Assembly: GCA_036560485.1 (NCBI GenBank)
Contig: DATBRC010000065.1
Location: forward strand, 1-64,000
From: DATBRC01 sp036560485
GTDB taxonomy: Bacteria > Pseudomonadota > Gammaproteobacteria > Burkholderiales > Burkholderiaceae_D
Direction of reading: 5' to 3'
Length of the DNA: 64,000 nt
In this document: positions 57,801-62,790 of the stretch, in pieces
How the letters are laid out: each line of letters begins with the position of its first letter
How positions within the stretch are numbered: the first letter of the stretch is position 1
The notes under the pieces: generated by a model
Told to the model about the DNA's origin: nothing
The model's database searches: none
Seen by the model: only the letters and a program-made list of their open reading frames with translations
Position numbers and translations under genes: made by a program

Positions 57801-60506
57801 CGGAAGCTCCAGCGGTGTCACACCATCCAACTGCGATTTCCAATATTCTTCCTGCCGTTGCAGCACGTCTCCGGTCAAATAATCACGTTGCCAGGCCGCA
57901 TAATCAGGATATTGAATCGGCAATGGAGATAAAGGCGATGTCTGTCCGTTTGAATAAGCCGCATACAACGTAGCAAGCTCATTCATCAATACCGAAATCG
58001 ACCAGCCATCCGAGATGATGTGGTGCATGCATACAACGAGGGAATACGCGCCGTCCGGCTGCTTGTACACCGCCGTGCGGAATAAAATATCCTGTGACAG
58101 ATCAAAAACGAAATGCAATTCCTTGTCGATTGCCTCATCGACCTCGGCTTGATTCCGATCGCTCATGTCAATCACGCTGAGATTCCAGTCATGCGCATCG
58201 CCGATGACCTGCATCGGTTCGAAATTCTCGACAACGAAACGCGTTCTCAATGCATCGTGACGACGCATGATTTCCTGAAAACTCCGATCCAGCGCCTGAA
58301 CATCAAGATCGCCCTCGATACGCAATACGCCATGAATGTTATACAAAGCGCTTGCTTCATATTGCATCAGGAACCACATGCGTTGCTGCGCAAAAGACAA
58401 TGGATAACGATTACCGTGTGTCGCAATCGGTGTAATGCGCTGGCGCTTGTTGGCAGGATCAAGCAATTTTGCGTTCAACGCTGCAGAAAGTTTCTGAACT
58501 GTTTCATATTCGAACAAGTTCTGCACCTGCAAATTGATATCGAGTTCGTCCGATATCCTTGCCGCGATTTGCGTCAGCGTCAGCGAATCCAATCCATAAC
58601 CAATAAATGCCACATCGCGCTGCATCGTGCCGGCAGATAATTTTGCGTAAGCTTCGAACAACGCTGCAATGTAATCTTCGACAGCAGCCGTTCTCTTCGG
58701 CTCCGGCAATGCAAGCCAGGCTTCCTTGTCAAAACGCTTGATGTCTTCAACGGACATATCGGCAGATTTGTCGATGCGGCCGATCGCTTCAATTTGATGA
58801 TCAAGAAATTGTTGTTTGCAGCGTTGACGTTGTACCTTGCCGCTTGATGTCTTCGGTAATTGCCCAGGCTTGATGAAGACAATACTGCGTACCTGCAGCT
58901 CATGCTGCAAGACGACTGCTTGCTGAATGGCGCGTGCCAATGCTTCCGGATCGAATGTTCGCAAATACGTGCGACGTATTTCCAGCACGATGACAAGTTG
59001 TTCCTGGCCTTTTTCTTCGACTGTAAAAACCGCCGCGCCATTCGGCATGAAAGCTTCATGACTTTCAAACGCAGTCAATTCTATATCCTGCGGATAATGG
59101 TTCATGCCGCGGATGATCACTACATCCTTCAAGCGGCCGGCAATATACAGTTCGCCCTGATGCACAAAGCCAAGGTCGCCCGTGCGCAGGTACGGGCCTT
59201 CCTTTGTATCCGATGTATAGGCTGCGAAAGTCGTTGCCGTTGCATCCGGCCTTTGCCAGTATCCCTTGGCATTGCTATCGCCATACGCCCAGATTTCGCC
59301 AACTTCGCCATCGGCACATCGCGTCATGGTATCCGGATCGACGATCACCACACCTTGCTCGCAACGCGCAGAACCACAGCTTACAAGCTCATGTCCCGTC
59401 GCATGTGCATCCACCATCACAGCACGTTTCTGCTGCAACCGGCTTTCATCAAAATACGAGGTGCGTGTACCCTTGCCAGGCTCAGCGCCGGTTATCAGAA
59501 GCGTCGTTTCGGCCATGCCATAACAGGCATAGTGCGATGACGGATTAAAGCCGCAGCGGCTGAATTTATCGCTGAATGCACGTAGCGTTTCCGGACGTAT
59601 CGGTTCTGCGCCATTGAATGCAATGCGCCATGAATGTAAATCCAGTTGAGCGAGCTCTTCATCGTTGATGCTGTCAACGCAAAGATCGTAAGAGAAGTTA
59701 GGACCGCCGCTAGTGGTTGCCCTGTATTTGGAAATCGCTTCCAGCCAACGCATCGGACGTTGCAGGAAAGAAGCCGGCGCCATCAAGGTCGATGGGATAC
59801 CAGCATATATCGGTTGCAATACATTGCCGATCAAGCCCATGTCATGGAACAAAGGCAGCCACCCAACGACAACGGTGTCTGGTCCATGCCCCATCGCATC
59901 ATAAATACTGCGCGAGTTGGCCATCAAGTTAGCGTGCGTAACCATCACGCCTTTTGGATCGCCGGTCGAGCCCGACGTGTATTGCAAGAAGGCGATATCG
60001 TCGGCCTGCACCTGCGGCAGCGCCACATCTTCCACGTGATCATTACCGGCAATATCGGTAATCACCCATGCCAGGGATTTGAGTTCATCCACTTCGACAA
60101 ATTGCGGTTCGGCTATCAATTGCGTCTGCAAATCAGTCATGGCCACTTTGGCCTGACAGTTTTGCACCAACGATTTCAAACGGCCTAGTTTCTGATTGCG
60201 CTTCGGTGGGTACCCAGGGACGGCAATCACACCGGCGTATAGGCAGCCGAAGTAGGCAGCGATGAAATCTATGCCGGATGGATAAAGCATCAACGCCCGA
60301 TCACCAGGCCGGCACTTCATTAATAATTGTTTTGCGATTTGACGGGCGCGGGAATCCAGCGCCTTGAAAGTAATCGTATCTTCTTCAACGCTGGTTGCGG
60401 AATAGGACAAGAACCGAAATGCAAGCACATCAGGCTGAATACTGGCTCTGTATGACAACAAGTCTACAAAAGTCTTGATTGATTCAGGTACTACCGTGCC
60501 CACCAT
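39984..60506 (-). CDS. Giant NRPS: FAAL-ACP, four C-A-PCP modules, C-AL-KR-ACP
   Basis: A single 6840-residue open frame. Residues 1-600 are a fatty-acyl-AMP ligase, about 610-690 an ACP (Ser about 640 in GYGLDSLT). Modules 1-4 (about 697-1745, 1746-2798, 2799-3852, 3853-4897) are each C-A-PCP with intact HHxxxDG and GGHSLL motifs. A codes read by eye are Ser for module 1, Tyr-like for module 2, and two Ser235-type codes for modules 3 and 4. Module 5 (about 4898-6840) is C, an A-domain relic, an acyl-CoA-ligase-type domain, KR and ACP (Ser about 6765 in GANSLL). No epimerase or TE is inside. The very basic C-terminal tail probably docks to the next subunit. The ATG at 60506 has AGGTGAGG about 8 bases upstream. 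The product would be a lipopeptide passed on to the PKS. Confidence 0.95.
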   Translation of the reverse strand: MVGTVVPESIKTFVDLLSYRASIQPDVLAFRFLSYSATSVEEDTITFKALDSRARQIAKQLLMKCRPGDRALMLYPSGIDFIAAYFGCLYAGVIAVPGYPPKRNQKLGRLKSLVQNCQAKVAMTDLQTQLIAEPQFVEVDELKSLAWVITDIAGNDHVEDVALPQVQADDIAFLQYTSGSTGDPKGVMVTHANLMANSRSIYDAMGHGPDTVVVGWLPLFHDMGLIGNVLQPIYAGIPSTLMAPASFLQRPMRWLEAISKYRATTSGGPNFSYDLCVDSINDEELAQLDLHSWRIAFNGAEPIRPETLRAFSDKFSRCGFNPSSHYACYGMAETTLLITGAEPGKGTRTSYFDESRLQQKRAVMVDAHATGHELVSCGSARCEQGVVIVDPDTMTRCADGEVGEIWAYGDSNAKGYWQRPDATATTFAAYTSDTKEGPYLRTGDLGFVHQGELYIAGRLKDVVIIRGMNHYPQDIELTAFESHEAFMPNGAAVFTVEEKGQEQLVIVLEIRRTYLRTFDPEALARAIQQAVVLQHELQVRSIVFIKPGQLPKTSSGKVQRQRCKQQFLDHQIEAIGRIDKSADMSVEDIKRFDKEAWLALPEPKRTAAVEDYIAALFEAYAKLSAGTMQRDVAFIGYGLDSLTLTQIAARISDELDINLQVQNLFEYETVQKLSAALNAKLLDPANKRQRITPIATHGNRYPLSFAQQRMWFLMQYEASALYNIHGVLRIEGDLDVQALDRSFQEIMRRHDALRTRFVVENFEPMQVIGDAHDWNLSVIDMSDRNQAEVDEAIDKELHFVFDLSQDILFRTAVYKQPDGAYSLVVCMHHIISDGWSISVLMNELATLYAAYSNGQTSPLSPLPIQYPDYAAWQRDYLTGDVLQRQEEYWKSQLDGVTPLELPVDKIRPATLTYSGNSIPLQLDAELTDQLKALSKEHGVTLYMTLLTAFGVLLHKYSGQDDICVGTPIANRTMMETKNLMGFFVNTLAMRANYGGDPMFSDLLQDIRALTVDAYAHQDLPFEKVVDLVQKERDLTTSPLFQVMFVLQDIDQNSLSLPGVTVRKNTIASKTSKFDITLELAEGEAGLTGHLEYKTDLFNEATIHRLSSHFKHLLAEIVSAPSECLSNLSLLDANERHQLLDVFNDTAVDYPKNLTLHQLFEAQVASTPNHTALVFEDTALTYAELNTKANQLAHYLRSIGVGPDVQVGICVERSIEMVIGLYGILKAGGAYVPFDPDYPKDRLAFMLSDCKPPVLLTQQHLLENLPASDTKTFCLDTQWHEVEAYATSNPENHTVARNLAYVIFTSGSTGRPKGVGVEHAGIVNRLQWMQQAYRLTAADRVLQKTPFSFDVSVWEFFWPLLYGSTLVVAKPGGHQDAQYLAELIQSQAITTLHFVPPMLEVFLSTAETKLCGSLRQVICSGQALPIELQRRFFAQLRHVELHNLYGPTEASVDVTFWQCRENTDLHCVPIGKPIANIQIHILDAYGNPTPVGVAGELHIAGVGLARGYLNRPDLTAEKFIPNPFSAESGARMYRSGDLARYLPDGNIEYLGRIDDQVKIRGFRIELGEIESALAALPAVRDAVVMAREDVPGDKRLVAYIVPEEGTIDADVLRSHLAESMPSYMIPSAFISIDTLPLSVNGKVDKKRLPKPYISSLISTEYVAPRNGVEEGLAAIWCELLNVDRIGINHNFFDLGGHSLLAMRMVAKVRDRWKIEFPIKRAFEAQELHALAALIEQASGLESHPIKRVSREETLPLSYAQQRLWLVNEIDTIAAQYNMPAAIELSGELNAAALEKAFDAFIGRHEILRTVYDVKDGLPHQIIRDPVEFELKKIDLSDREQLAQFNALHALTEEEAWQPFDLARDLMLRATLIKLSDKRHTLLVTMHHIASDGWSTGVMVKELAELYSAFVENRSASLPDLRYQYADYSAWQRKTLAGHKLNSLVSYWRSQLANLPSVHNLPLDHARQAQSSHEGGVVAQIISANTSASLHHVAKENDATLFMVLHAAFAGLLHRYSGETDIVLGTPVANRDLVELEPLVGLFVNTLVVRSDFSEDLDFTALLSQSKSTLLDAYEQQDLPFEMLVNEMQVERSQSVNPLFQVMLVFQSGGENRLKLAGLEAAEIRETALATKFDLTLNIVESDQGLKLNWEYAKDLFDEATIHRLANSFAILLDAVTQSPQIAVKRLPLVTESDRHTLLSNCNAYANDAFEPVCSHLLFEEQVAKTPNAIALQFNEQTMTYEELNRRANLVAHYLIANGVKPDTLIGLCAERSLELVVAMLGILKAGGAYVAFDPTYPSDRLRYLLEDSGVKLVMTQTSLSHVLPINGQRLVFIDNNVLFDALSSEDIPVAKLGLTPDSLAYVIYTSGSTGNPKASLLMHKGLSNLAQAQKEFFHVDGNSHVIQFASFAFDAATSEIFMALCAGACLHIMSKEIAQSGTDLSDYVARKGITHATLPPALLSVLDRSMWQSVAHLVVAGEQCPLGLMKEWSHDRNFYNAYGPSEATVCSSIGRLTPASDVVHIGKPMRGVQLYVLDELMQPTPVGVAGQLYVGGCGVGRGYLGRDELNKEKFVDNPFGSGKLYATGDLTRWLNDGNLEFIGRIDNQVKLRGFRIELGEIETALSKQPGVIDSIVVLHKDRDNNQRLVAYLVIEHDAFNAEALRRHLAQSMPNYMIPSIFVPVQQFPMTPNGKVDRKRLPEPDIASLVKTEYVAPGNQIEVGLAAIWGELLKLEKVGINNNFFDLGGHSLLAIQVISRIKEGFGVQLKVADLFVYTNIAALAKRIAEASSKDALLPQVEPRADSNIVPLSLEQQSYWFLYEMEGGTATYNIPTAMRLTGKVDIPALEQSFAALIQRHESLRTIFVVENGAPLQQVLPSPEFKLIIDSKKDNRYKEILDKQIELDARHVFDLKKEIPIRAVLHKLYDDDYVLTVLLHHTMADGWSLGILMGELAQLYNAHVAQKENPLAPLQVQYGDYAVWQKQNLVGAYYEKQVGYWRDKLKGVPPMIDLPTDYPRPPVQSYRGREVGFVLPFELTQALNAFSRKNNTTLFNTLLAGLNVLLSRYSRSEDIVVGTAIANRSQTNLEPLIGCFANTLVLRNKVDQTRSFIDLVKRVNGVVFDAYEHAEVPLDVVVDAVQPERSLGVPPLFQVMFRLHNHKTGQGIQFADLEAELINIESESAKLDLNFSLAETDAGIEGILEYATDLFSEKTVRRITRHFQLLLESAMVHPDAEVESLNLLSKEEFDLVENWNNTVVPYPTDECVYHLFEQTCAKMPAKLAYVCGNDRFTYAELNAKANQLAHYLQSIGVGPEVRVGVSVGRTSWAGVSMLAVFKAGGTYVPLDPKYPRERIDIMLDVVKPKIILTTDEISELFDDRIAQVIHVEQIQETVASKPTENLPHIGADHSAYILFTSGTTGRPKAILISHRSFRNMPESHRWAKLHSPNNRVLQFASLSFSISMWDSFMAWVPGGTLIAVTQDEALPGESLYGLLEREKVTHATWPVSLLSTLPVERMPNSLQTIISSAEPCNDAVVARWTARGVRFLNMYGNSEVSLGSTLYEYHKVGQKLTIGVAFPNTRMYLLDRHLRQVPIGVIAEIHTAGAGLATCYWDNPEATANSFIPNPFAKGKPERLYKTGDLGRYLPNGEIEFIGREDFQVSIRGFRVELVEIENVLRAAPGIAEVVVVSQLDANKVGRLVCFYVEKPDAQGLDAGQLRALVSRKLPSYMVPSLFVKLDAMPLTPNRKVDRLGLPKPTLDDDQSIAYVAPRNPLEEKIAAIWTEVLGQKNISVNRNFFEIGGHSLLAVQVVSRVKDGLGLPLTIKDLFTHTTVESLAIFLAGQEDTPGTALPAISKREETGSIPLSLDQKPYWFLHQLEGGSYTYNIPFAMRMHGELNVTALQKTFHALIERHESLRTLFPSRDGEPLQAIVPASEFKLQIVQVAEEDVEEQVRADFTYIFDLENELPIRIRLLSIADDNHVVTLVVHHVVADGWSLNILMNELIALYSSFSAGKPSPLPQLELQYGDYSQWQQKNIVGDTFNKQTDFWKKKLDGLAPLLNLPLDYPRPPIQSYRGKELPISLPFSLTARLNQYARQHNTTLYNLLLSGLAILLSRYGRTNDIPVGTAVANRPQKELEPLIGCFANTLVIRCRVNAKDNFQQLVAAVGNEALEAFSNSSVPFDGVVEAVQPERSLGVPPIFQVMFRLHNQQMAQTSSFAGLRSELINLPTQSAKLDLNFSLAETGDGLKGVIEFATDIFSEQTVARIAKHYQTILEAAMSDSTIAIEKLSVVTQEEMEQVRRWNATDIDYPQDECMHHLFERTVQRMPNKLAYVCGDDRFTFAELNARANRLAHFLQSRGVGPEARVGVSVERSTWAGISGLAVAKSGGTYVPIDLNYPKDRIERMLDVAKPKIILTLEHLKPLFADTGAEIVALDTEWDAIQSQPISNPPRIGAGHSAYILFTSGTTGKPKGILVGHRAFRNMANSQQWAGLHTPDSRVLQFASLSFSIAFWGTYMAWVPGGTIYSVTSKENLPDEPLYEFMEENQITHVTWPVSLLSTVPVDRMPKSLRVVVSSAEPCNDAVVAKWTALGVRFLNLYGNSEVSIGSTLYEYRQVGEKLTIGKAFPNTQMYLLDENLKQVPIGVIAEIHTAGVGLATCYVDDPVATAKSFIPNPFSDDRTSRMYKTGDLGRYLPNGEIEFIGREDFQVSIRGFRVELTEIEDVLRTVPGIVEVVVNSRDDEQGLARLVCFYARLDHAHHLTSAELRKVVSEKLPNYMVPSLFVELDAMPLTPNRKIDRLALQNYPLNEGEDDLYVAPKSPVEKRLADIWSGILNIQDIGTHHDFFELGGHSLLATKIVARVRSEFSVELSLQQFFENSTIERLAVVIEHANASYVENPIRILDQRDKVPLSFAQQRLWFLDRYEENSNFYHMPSVMKIVGDLDVDALNHAFVTLIGRHEVLRTNFISDQGQGFQKIHSSIDWAMDVIELEGGTVEEKEAEFSAYIDAQLKTAFNLESDALLRVSLCKFADDEYRLFINMHHIIADGWSINILINEITALYSANVSKTPAKLKDLPVQYADYAVSQIEYLQGPVLTQQSVYWSKKLKDLTTLSLPLDFERPRNQTYNGDRASFVIDKAMVAALDELSHHQGATLFMTLLSAFNVMLGKYSGDTDISIGTPIANRVRAEIEPLIGFFANTLTLRSDLDGDPTFAALLQQVKKTTLEAYSNQDIPFEKVVDLVLPERDPSRSPLFQVSFSFQQNAAANSFTLPGITIDNIALENKTAKFDLLLEFMTTPDGLSGSFEYNTDLFKRETIQGFVSAFIHLLNAIIASPQHKVSGLSLAPDNAITPASITLDAYPILRALYGKAIVSESDIANYYLLDATGNAVPHGVVGKLYFEIKGQTDTSTLLNGRIAEVNINGRLYKLLASGFTARQTANGLVLLSSVDDVALINNQLVYPRVVEQQLLTRPDVQDCHVAIREHAELGNQIVVYLVCKDEEPDAEDFTQYLQSSGFTDINVFACVKVGAIPLTRHGEVNARQLYKYAVHNPVTRQLWTGKVSQIGKINEAVVISQMISEQQPVSHLLDLLPIEARGTSGNAASIVSKTRKINNESISKSPALIISEPIIEVIRRPNSLADMIINTAQVHGDKVIEFYHADNSTTSMSYVKLLHKAQCVLGGLRATGLTVGSKVIFQFDRNEDFIVSFWACELGGFIPVPIAAAKNYRTSNAQTVKVAHAWNMMDKAIVLAGENIVEGVRHIGTLEKIDAFDVHEITSLYEAEPAHDFHQGASDDVALIMLTSGSTGLPKGVQLTHANLIGRTLGSAQMNGFHSDMVSLNWMALDHVGGIIYFHIRDAYLGATQVQADTDYILADPLRWLRLIDQHRVNITWAPNFAFALIVERQEELKKLTLDLSCLHFMLNGAEAVVPKTTQAFIELLQQFKLAEDSVKPVYGMSEISSGVTYAKRLQLTYGSDDTVFVSVGRPIPGVNMRIVDEHDQVMMEGQSGRLQVSGVTVTKGYLGGENVNKDVFTQDGWFKTGDLAFIQNGELTITGREKDVIIINGVNFYGHEIAEVVETVPGVVVSYTGACAVRRNGSNSDQLAIFFNTAQKGEPLLGLIKLIRQAVVEKIGINPSFIVPVEKDQVPKTEIGKIQLIKLAQSFNRGEFDYALRALDLAERNENTLPDWSFSKTWVQKRLNNVVELSPVGATLVFADFAGCAAALGLSGHVITVTQGQAYQDRGDSYQINPGVQEHYVQLVASLTQRSITISRVVNLWDYESNARTADALLTKATLSDAIGLYSAWYLAQAFAALETPPTMRWIWAARKAQCVNGSDVISPDKAATLALMKTLPKEFAWLKCHHVDFEGNDIADHAAWLKREIVTYHAIDEVAYRDGKRLVVRLRKERRVIREKREMPLVSGGGYLISGGLGGIGYELARMLLKQFNAKLLLIGRTPLEKLPADKKDMLDQLAGMGNVQYADADICNHAAVESAVDKAEAEWKQKLAGVFHLAGLAHEEAMAGQTIHSLHDVLRAKTSGTRVLYNICNHRTDTLFVNFSSVNGFFGGSGMAAYNIGNRYQEAFVESVRDNKNVRSVCISWSLWHDTGMGSQYKQAESLSKALGFTPIVASKGLFSMLVVLYHGRRNVLIGLDDTRPNIRQLVTDVQPSDRQLVCYFAANEPGITNEVAAEAVLTDEFGLSLHVQYIQVESLPKTASGEIDLAALRKTFAQSGSAKVEKIAPRDELEETLTAIATSVFGAAEPIGIKDNFFDVGANSLLIVKLHHEIQQQMNIEFPMVELFNSTTIEKLAIFLGQHGGQTPAPAADAARNAGQERRAAMQRRNRSRERKTSR
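45816..48950 (-). other. NRPS module 4 (C-A-PCP), A domain with Ser235 and mosaic base composition
   Basis: A near-duplicate of module 3. C domain VVHHVVADGWS; A domain LSFSIAFWGTY with hand-read code S-I-W-T-V-S-L-I-G-K; YGNSEVS; PCP Ser about 45976. The A-domain core between about 46740 and 47540 is clearly GC-richer (60 to 67 percent in several 60-base lines) than the flanks and than the same region of module 3, suggesting recombination. Confidence 0.75.
48951..52109 (-). other. NRPS module 3 (C-A-PCP), A domain with Ser235
   Basis: C domain LLHHTMADGWS is normal. In the A domain the core segment reads LSFSISMWDSF, so position 235, normally the Asp that holds the substrate amino group, is Ser. 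The hand-read code is S-I-W-T-I-S-M-L-G-K. The A5 motif is YGNSEVS instead of YGPTE. The A10 Lys (NRKVDR) is kept, so adenylation should still work. The substrate is unknown and possibly not a standard alpha-amino acid. Confidence 0.75.
52110..55269 (-). other. NRPS module 2 (C-A-PCP), predicted tyrosine or other aromatic
   Basis: C domain with MHHIASDGWS. A domain residues by hand alignment are D-A-S-T-V-A-A-V-C-K, similar to published aromatic (Phe/Tyr) codes such as DAWTIAAICK of GrsA. Tyr is my best guess. PCP Ser is at about 52273. No epimerase follows, so an L-residue is expected. Confidence 0.7.
55270..58417 (-). other. NRPS module 1 (C-A-PCP), predicted serine
   Basis: C domain with MHHIISDGWS; as the first C it should acylate the amino acid with the FAAL-derived lipid. 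The A domain has FTSGSTGRPKG, and its specificity residues by hand alignment to GrsA are D-V-W-H-I-S-L-V-D-K, close to serine codes (DVWHLSLIDK). PCP Ser is at about 55421 (FDLGGHSLL). Confidence 0.8.
58420..60506 (-). other. Loading segment: fatty-acyl-AMP ligase and ACP
   Basis: FAAL-type adenylation domain: LQYTSGSTGDPKGVMVTHANL, GWLPLFHDMGLIGNVLQP, YGMAETTLLITG and RTGDLGFVHQGELYIAGRLKDVVI with PKTSSGKVQRQRC. FAALs activate free fatty acids as adenylates and load them directly onto an ACP, here the adjacent one (GYGLDSLTL). This makes the peptide N-acylated. The chain length cannot be read from the sequence. Confidence 0.9.
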
Positions 60507-60634
60507 ATTGAAGCCCTCACCTATTCATCCAAATAGCATGCAACCAAGCGAGTCTCCTGTAATACGCATTAATGCCGACTACGGATCAGGCATGCTGTTA
60601 AGCTGATCCAGGCAATAAATTGTATTTTTATAAT

Positions 60635-60657
60635 TTTATGCTGCAGTGCAGTATAAA
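60635..60657. promoter_or_regulatory. 23-bp near-palindrome, candidate operator
   Basis: TTTATGCTGCA, G, TGCAGTATAAA: all 11 base pairs match except one G-T pair (positions 6 and 18 from the left), with a single central base. It lies about 130 bp upstream of the giant NRPS gene. It has the form of a dimeric regulator site (LuxR-, TetR- or MarR-like), and no regulator gene is present nearby. Confidence 0.45.
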
Positions 60658-60733
60658 GAGTTTTATTACAACAAACTATATGGTGAGACTACTATGGCAA
60701 TCGAATTAACAAATAATTAACTAAAATTCACAA

Positions 60734-60762
60734 TTGACAGTTACTTTGAATAAAAATACCAT
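60734..60762 (+). promoter_or_regulatory. Possible sigma-70 promoter for the mbtH operon
   Basis: A perfect TTGACA is followed by a 17-base spacer and TACCAT (4 of 6 matches to TATAAT). This would give a leader of about 220 bases before mbtH. The -10 is weak, so activation by a regulator would be expected. Confidence 0.35.
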
Positions 60763-60992
60763 CTTGCCGCAAAGAAAAAATCAAAACCAGCCCAAAATGC
60801 ATGGCGTTGTAAAAAGTGAATAAGCACCTTCCTTTTTTGATATGCAGCAAAGTTTCATCGTCAGACTTACACAATAATGTAGAGGCATTTGTTATCATCC
60901 TTTATCAGTATTACAAGAAGATAACAACAACATAACCATAAGAAAATTTGCCGCTTTGCGTGAGCAAATGGTTAAAACAGGAGACAAGGACA

Positions 60993-61202
60993 ATGAGTCA
61001 CCGAGAAGACAGTGATGAAACCATCTATAAGGTTGTCATCAGTCACGATGAACAATACTCAATATGGCCCGCACACAAAACCCCTGCACGTGGCTGGAGT
61101 GAGACTCAAACGCAAGGCACCAAGGGAGAATGTCTGGCATTCATCAAGAGTACCTGGACCGACATGCGTCCAAAAAGCTTGCGGGACAAGATGGTTAATT
61201 GA
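60993..61202 (+). CDS. MbtH-like protein, NRPS adenylation partner
   Basis: A 69-residue MbtH-family protein. The family pattern is present: YKVVISHDEQYSIWP, ARGW, GTKGECLAFIKSTWTDMRPKSL. Such proteins bind NRPS A domains and are needed for their folding or activity. The frame is open to 60948, but the ATG at 60993 begins the conserved domain and has AGGAG 9 bases upstream. It is the first gene of the divergent plus-strand operon with the thioesterase and PPTase. Confidence 0.93.
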   Translation: MSHREDSDETIYKVVISHDEQYSIWPAHKTPARGWSETQTQGTKGECLAFIKSTWTDMRPKSLRDKMVN

Positions 61203-61274
61203 AGACTCATTGAAGTACATCGTCACTGCAGAATAGAATAGCGGGCTATAGAATCAGAATAAATACTGCCCCTA

Positions 61275-62024
61275 ATGCAAAACGTACCCAACTCCTGCTT
61301 TATACGCCCCAAACCGGTTGCCCATCCGCGTGTGCGCCTGTTCTGTTTTCCGTATGCAGGAGGATCGGCTGCGATTTATCACCAGTGGCCCGTACACGTC
61401 TCCACAGACATAGAACTACTGGCAGTGCAATATCCGGGCCGCGCTACTCGCCTGCGAGAATCGCCGCGTAAAGATCTGAATCTTCTGCTTGATGATATTG
61501 AAGAAGCCATCACACCGCTTCTGAACAGACCGTTTGCCTTCTTCGGACACAGCATGGGTGCAACGGTCTGCTATGAGCTCACACGACGCCTGCATGCCAA
61601 ACAAAAGCCGTTGCCCATGTATTTGTTTCTTTCAGGCCGTAGCGCACCGCATCTGCCTGCAGTAAAACCCCCGGTTCATAACCTGCCCGATAAAGAATTT
61701 CTTGAGTCGATGCGCAATCTGAACGGCACGCCGACAGAGCTTCTCGAACATAGCGAGCTGATGGAAATGATGCTGCCGATCATTCGCGCAGATTTTCAAT
61801 TATTGGAAACATGGGAGTATCAAGCTTCGCCTCCACTAGACATCCCGGTGTCGGTTTTTGGCGGACTTGCCGACGATGGTGTGCCACTGGCAAATCTGGA
61901 TGCATGGGCTGCCTGCACGACCGGTAAAATGAAACGCCACATGTTTCCCGGCGATCACTTTTTCCTGCATCAGCAATATCCGGCCATGTTAAACATCATC
62001 AATCGTGCGCTCAGCAGTGAATGA
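61275..62024 (+). CDS. Type II thioesterase
   Basis: A 249-residue external thioesterase (GrsT/SrfAD type). The start of the domain reads RLFCFPYAGGSAAIYHQWP, the nucleophile Ser is in FFGHSMGATVCYEL, the acid is in FGGLADDGVP and the His in PGDHFFLHQQ. These enzymes remove wrong or stalled acyl groups from carrier domains. Because neither megasynthase has an integrated TE, it might also take part in product release. No strong Shine-Dalgarno is visible. It overlaps the PPTase start. Confidence 0.93.
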   Translation: MQNVPNSCFIRPKPVAHPRVRLFCFPYAGGSAAIYHQWPVHVSTDIELLAVQYPGRATRLRESPRKDLNLLLDDIEEAITPLLNRPFAFFGHSMGATVCYELTRRLHAKQKPLPMYLFLSGRSAPHLPAVKPPVHNLPDKEFLESMRNLNGTPTELLEHSELMEMMLPIIRADFQLLETWEYQASPPLDIPVSVFGGLADDGVPLANLDAWAACTTGKMKRHMFPGDHFFLHQQYPAMLNIINRALSSE

Positions 62025-62790
62025 CCCTGCCGCACTGAAAGCATTGGAGAGCGAACTGCATGTGTGGATCGCCTATCCGGACAATGCCCCTGCTCAGCAT
62101 TTAATCGAACAATTTTTGCCGCTGTTGAATCAGGAAGAGCAAGACCGGTATCGGCGCTTTCATTTCGATCATGATCGCCATACTTATCTTGCGGCTCATG
62201 CGCTGCTGCGTATCACCCTGTCGCGCTACGCGCCATGCGAACCTGCTCAGTGGCGATTTACACGCGGTGCGCAAGGCAAACCCGAGATAGAAGCTAAGAT
62301 AGAAGCTAAAGCTGATCTGCCAGCACTCCGTTTTAATTTGAGCCATACGAAAGACATGGTCGCATGTGTTGTTTCGCTGAATAGCGTATGCGGCGTTGAT
62401 GTTGAGCGTATTAGACCGATGAAAGACATGGCAGGCATCGCGGAAACCGTATTCTCAAATGCAGAAGTCTCGTCTTTGCATGCATTGGATGAGGCAGACA
62501 GGCCAGATACTTTTTTCAAAATTTGGACCTTGAAAGAAGCGTATATCAAGGCAATCGGCCAAGGACTTGCCGCACCGCTTAAAGACATTTCATTTGATAT
62601 TGAAGCGCCATTCATTCGCGCCAGTTTCAATGGAGAGGAGCTCAACAACACAGGATGGCAATTTCATCATAGGAAACCTATATCTACACATCATCTGGCA
62701 GTCACTACGCAATCAATAGGTTCACCAATTAAAATTGTCTATTCCGACCTTAATCTAGCTGATAATTTAGAAAACACTTTGCAACGCTGA
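62005..62790 (+). CDS. Sfp-type 4'-phosphopantetheinyl transferase
   Basis: A 261-residue PPTase that attaches phosphopantetheine to the carrier domains of the megasynthases. Motifs: LRFNLSHTKDMVACVV, GVDVERI (Mg-binding acids) and FFKIWTLKEAYIKAIGQGL. The start is a GTG, at 62005 or 62017, overlapping the thioesterase stop. A 12-bp tandem duplication at 62286-62309 adds an extra I-E-A-K unit in a surface loop. It is the third gene of the plus-strand operon. Confidence 0.94.
   Translation: MRSAVNDPAALKALESELHVWIAYPDNAPAQHLIEQFLPLLNQEEQDRYRRFHFDHDRHTYLAAHALLRITLSRYAPCEPAQWRFTRGAQGKPEIEAKIEAKADLPALRFNLSHTKDMVACVVSLNSVCGVDVERIRPMKDMAGIAETVFSNAEVSSLHALDEADRPDTFFKIWTLKEAYIKAIGQGLAAPLKDISFDIEAPFIRASFNGEELNNTGWQFHHRKPISTHHLAVTTQSIGSPIKIVYSDLNLADNLENTLQR

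Larger units (their letters stand above)
60507..60992. other. 486-bp divergent promoter region of the biosynthetic cluster
   Basis: No gene is seen between the giant NRPS start and mbtH. The region is AT-rich. It contains a 23-bp near-palindrome at 60635-60657 and a possible plus-strand promoter (TTGACA at 60734-60739, 17-bp spacer, TACCAT at 60757-60762). The mbtH Shine-Dalgarno AGGAG is at 60979-60983. Confidence 0.6.
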
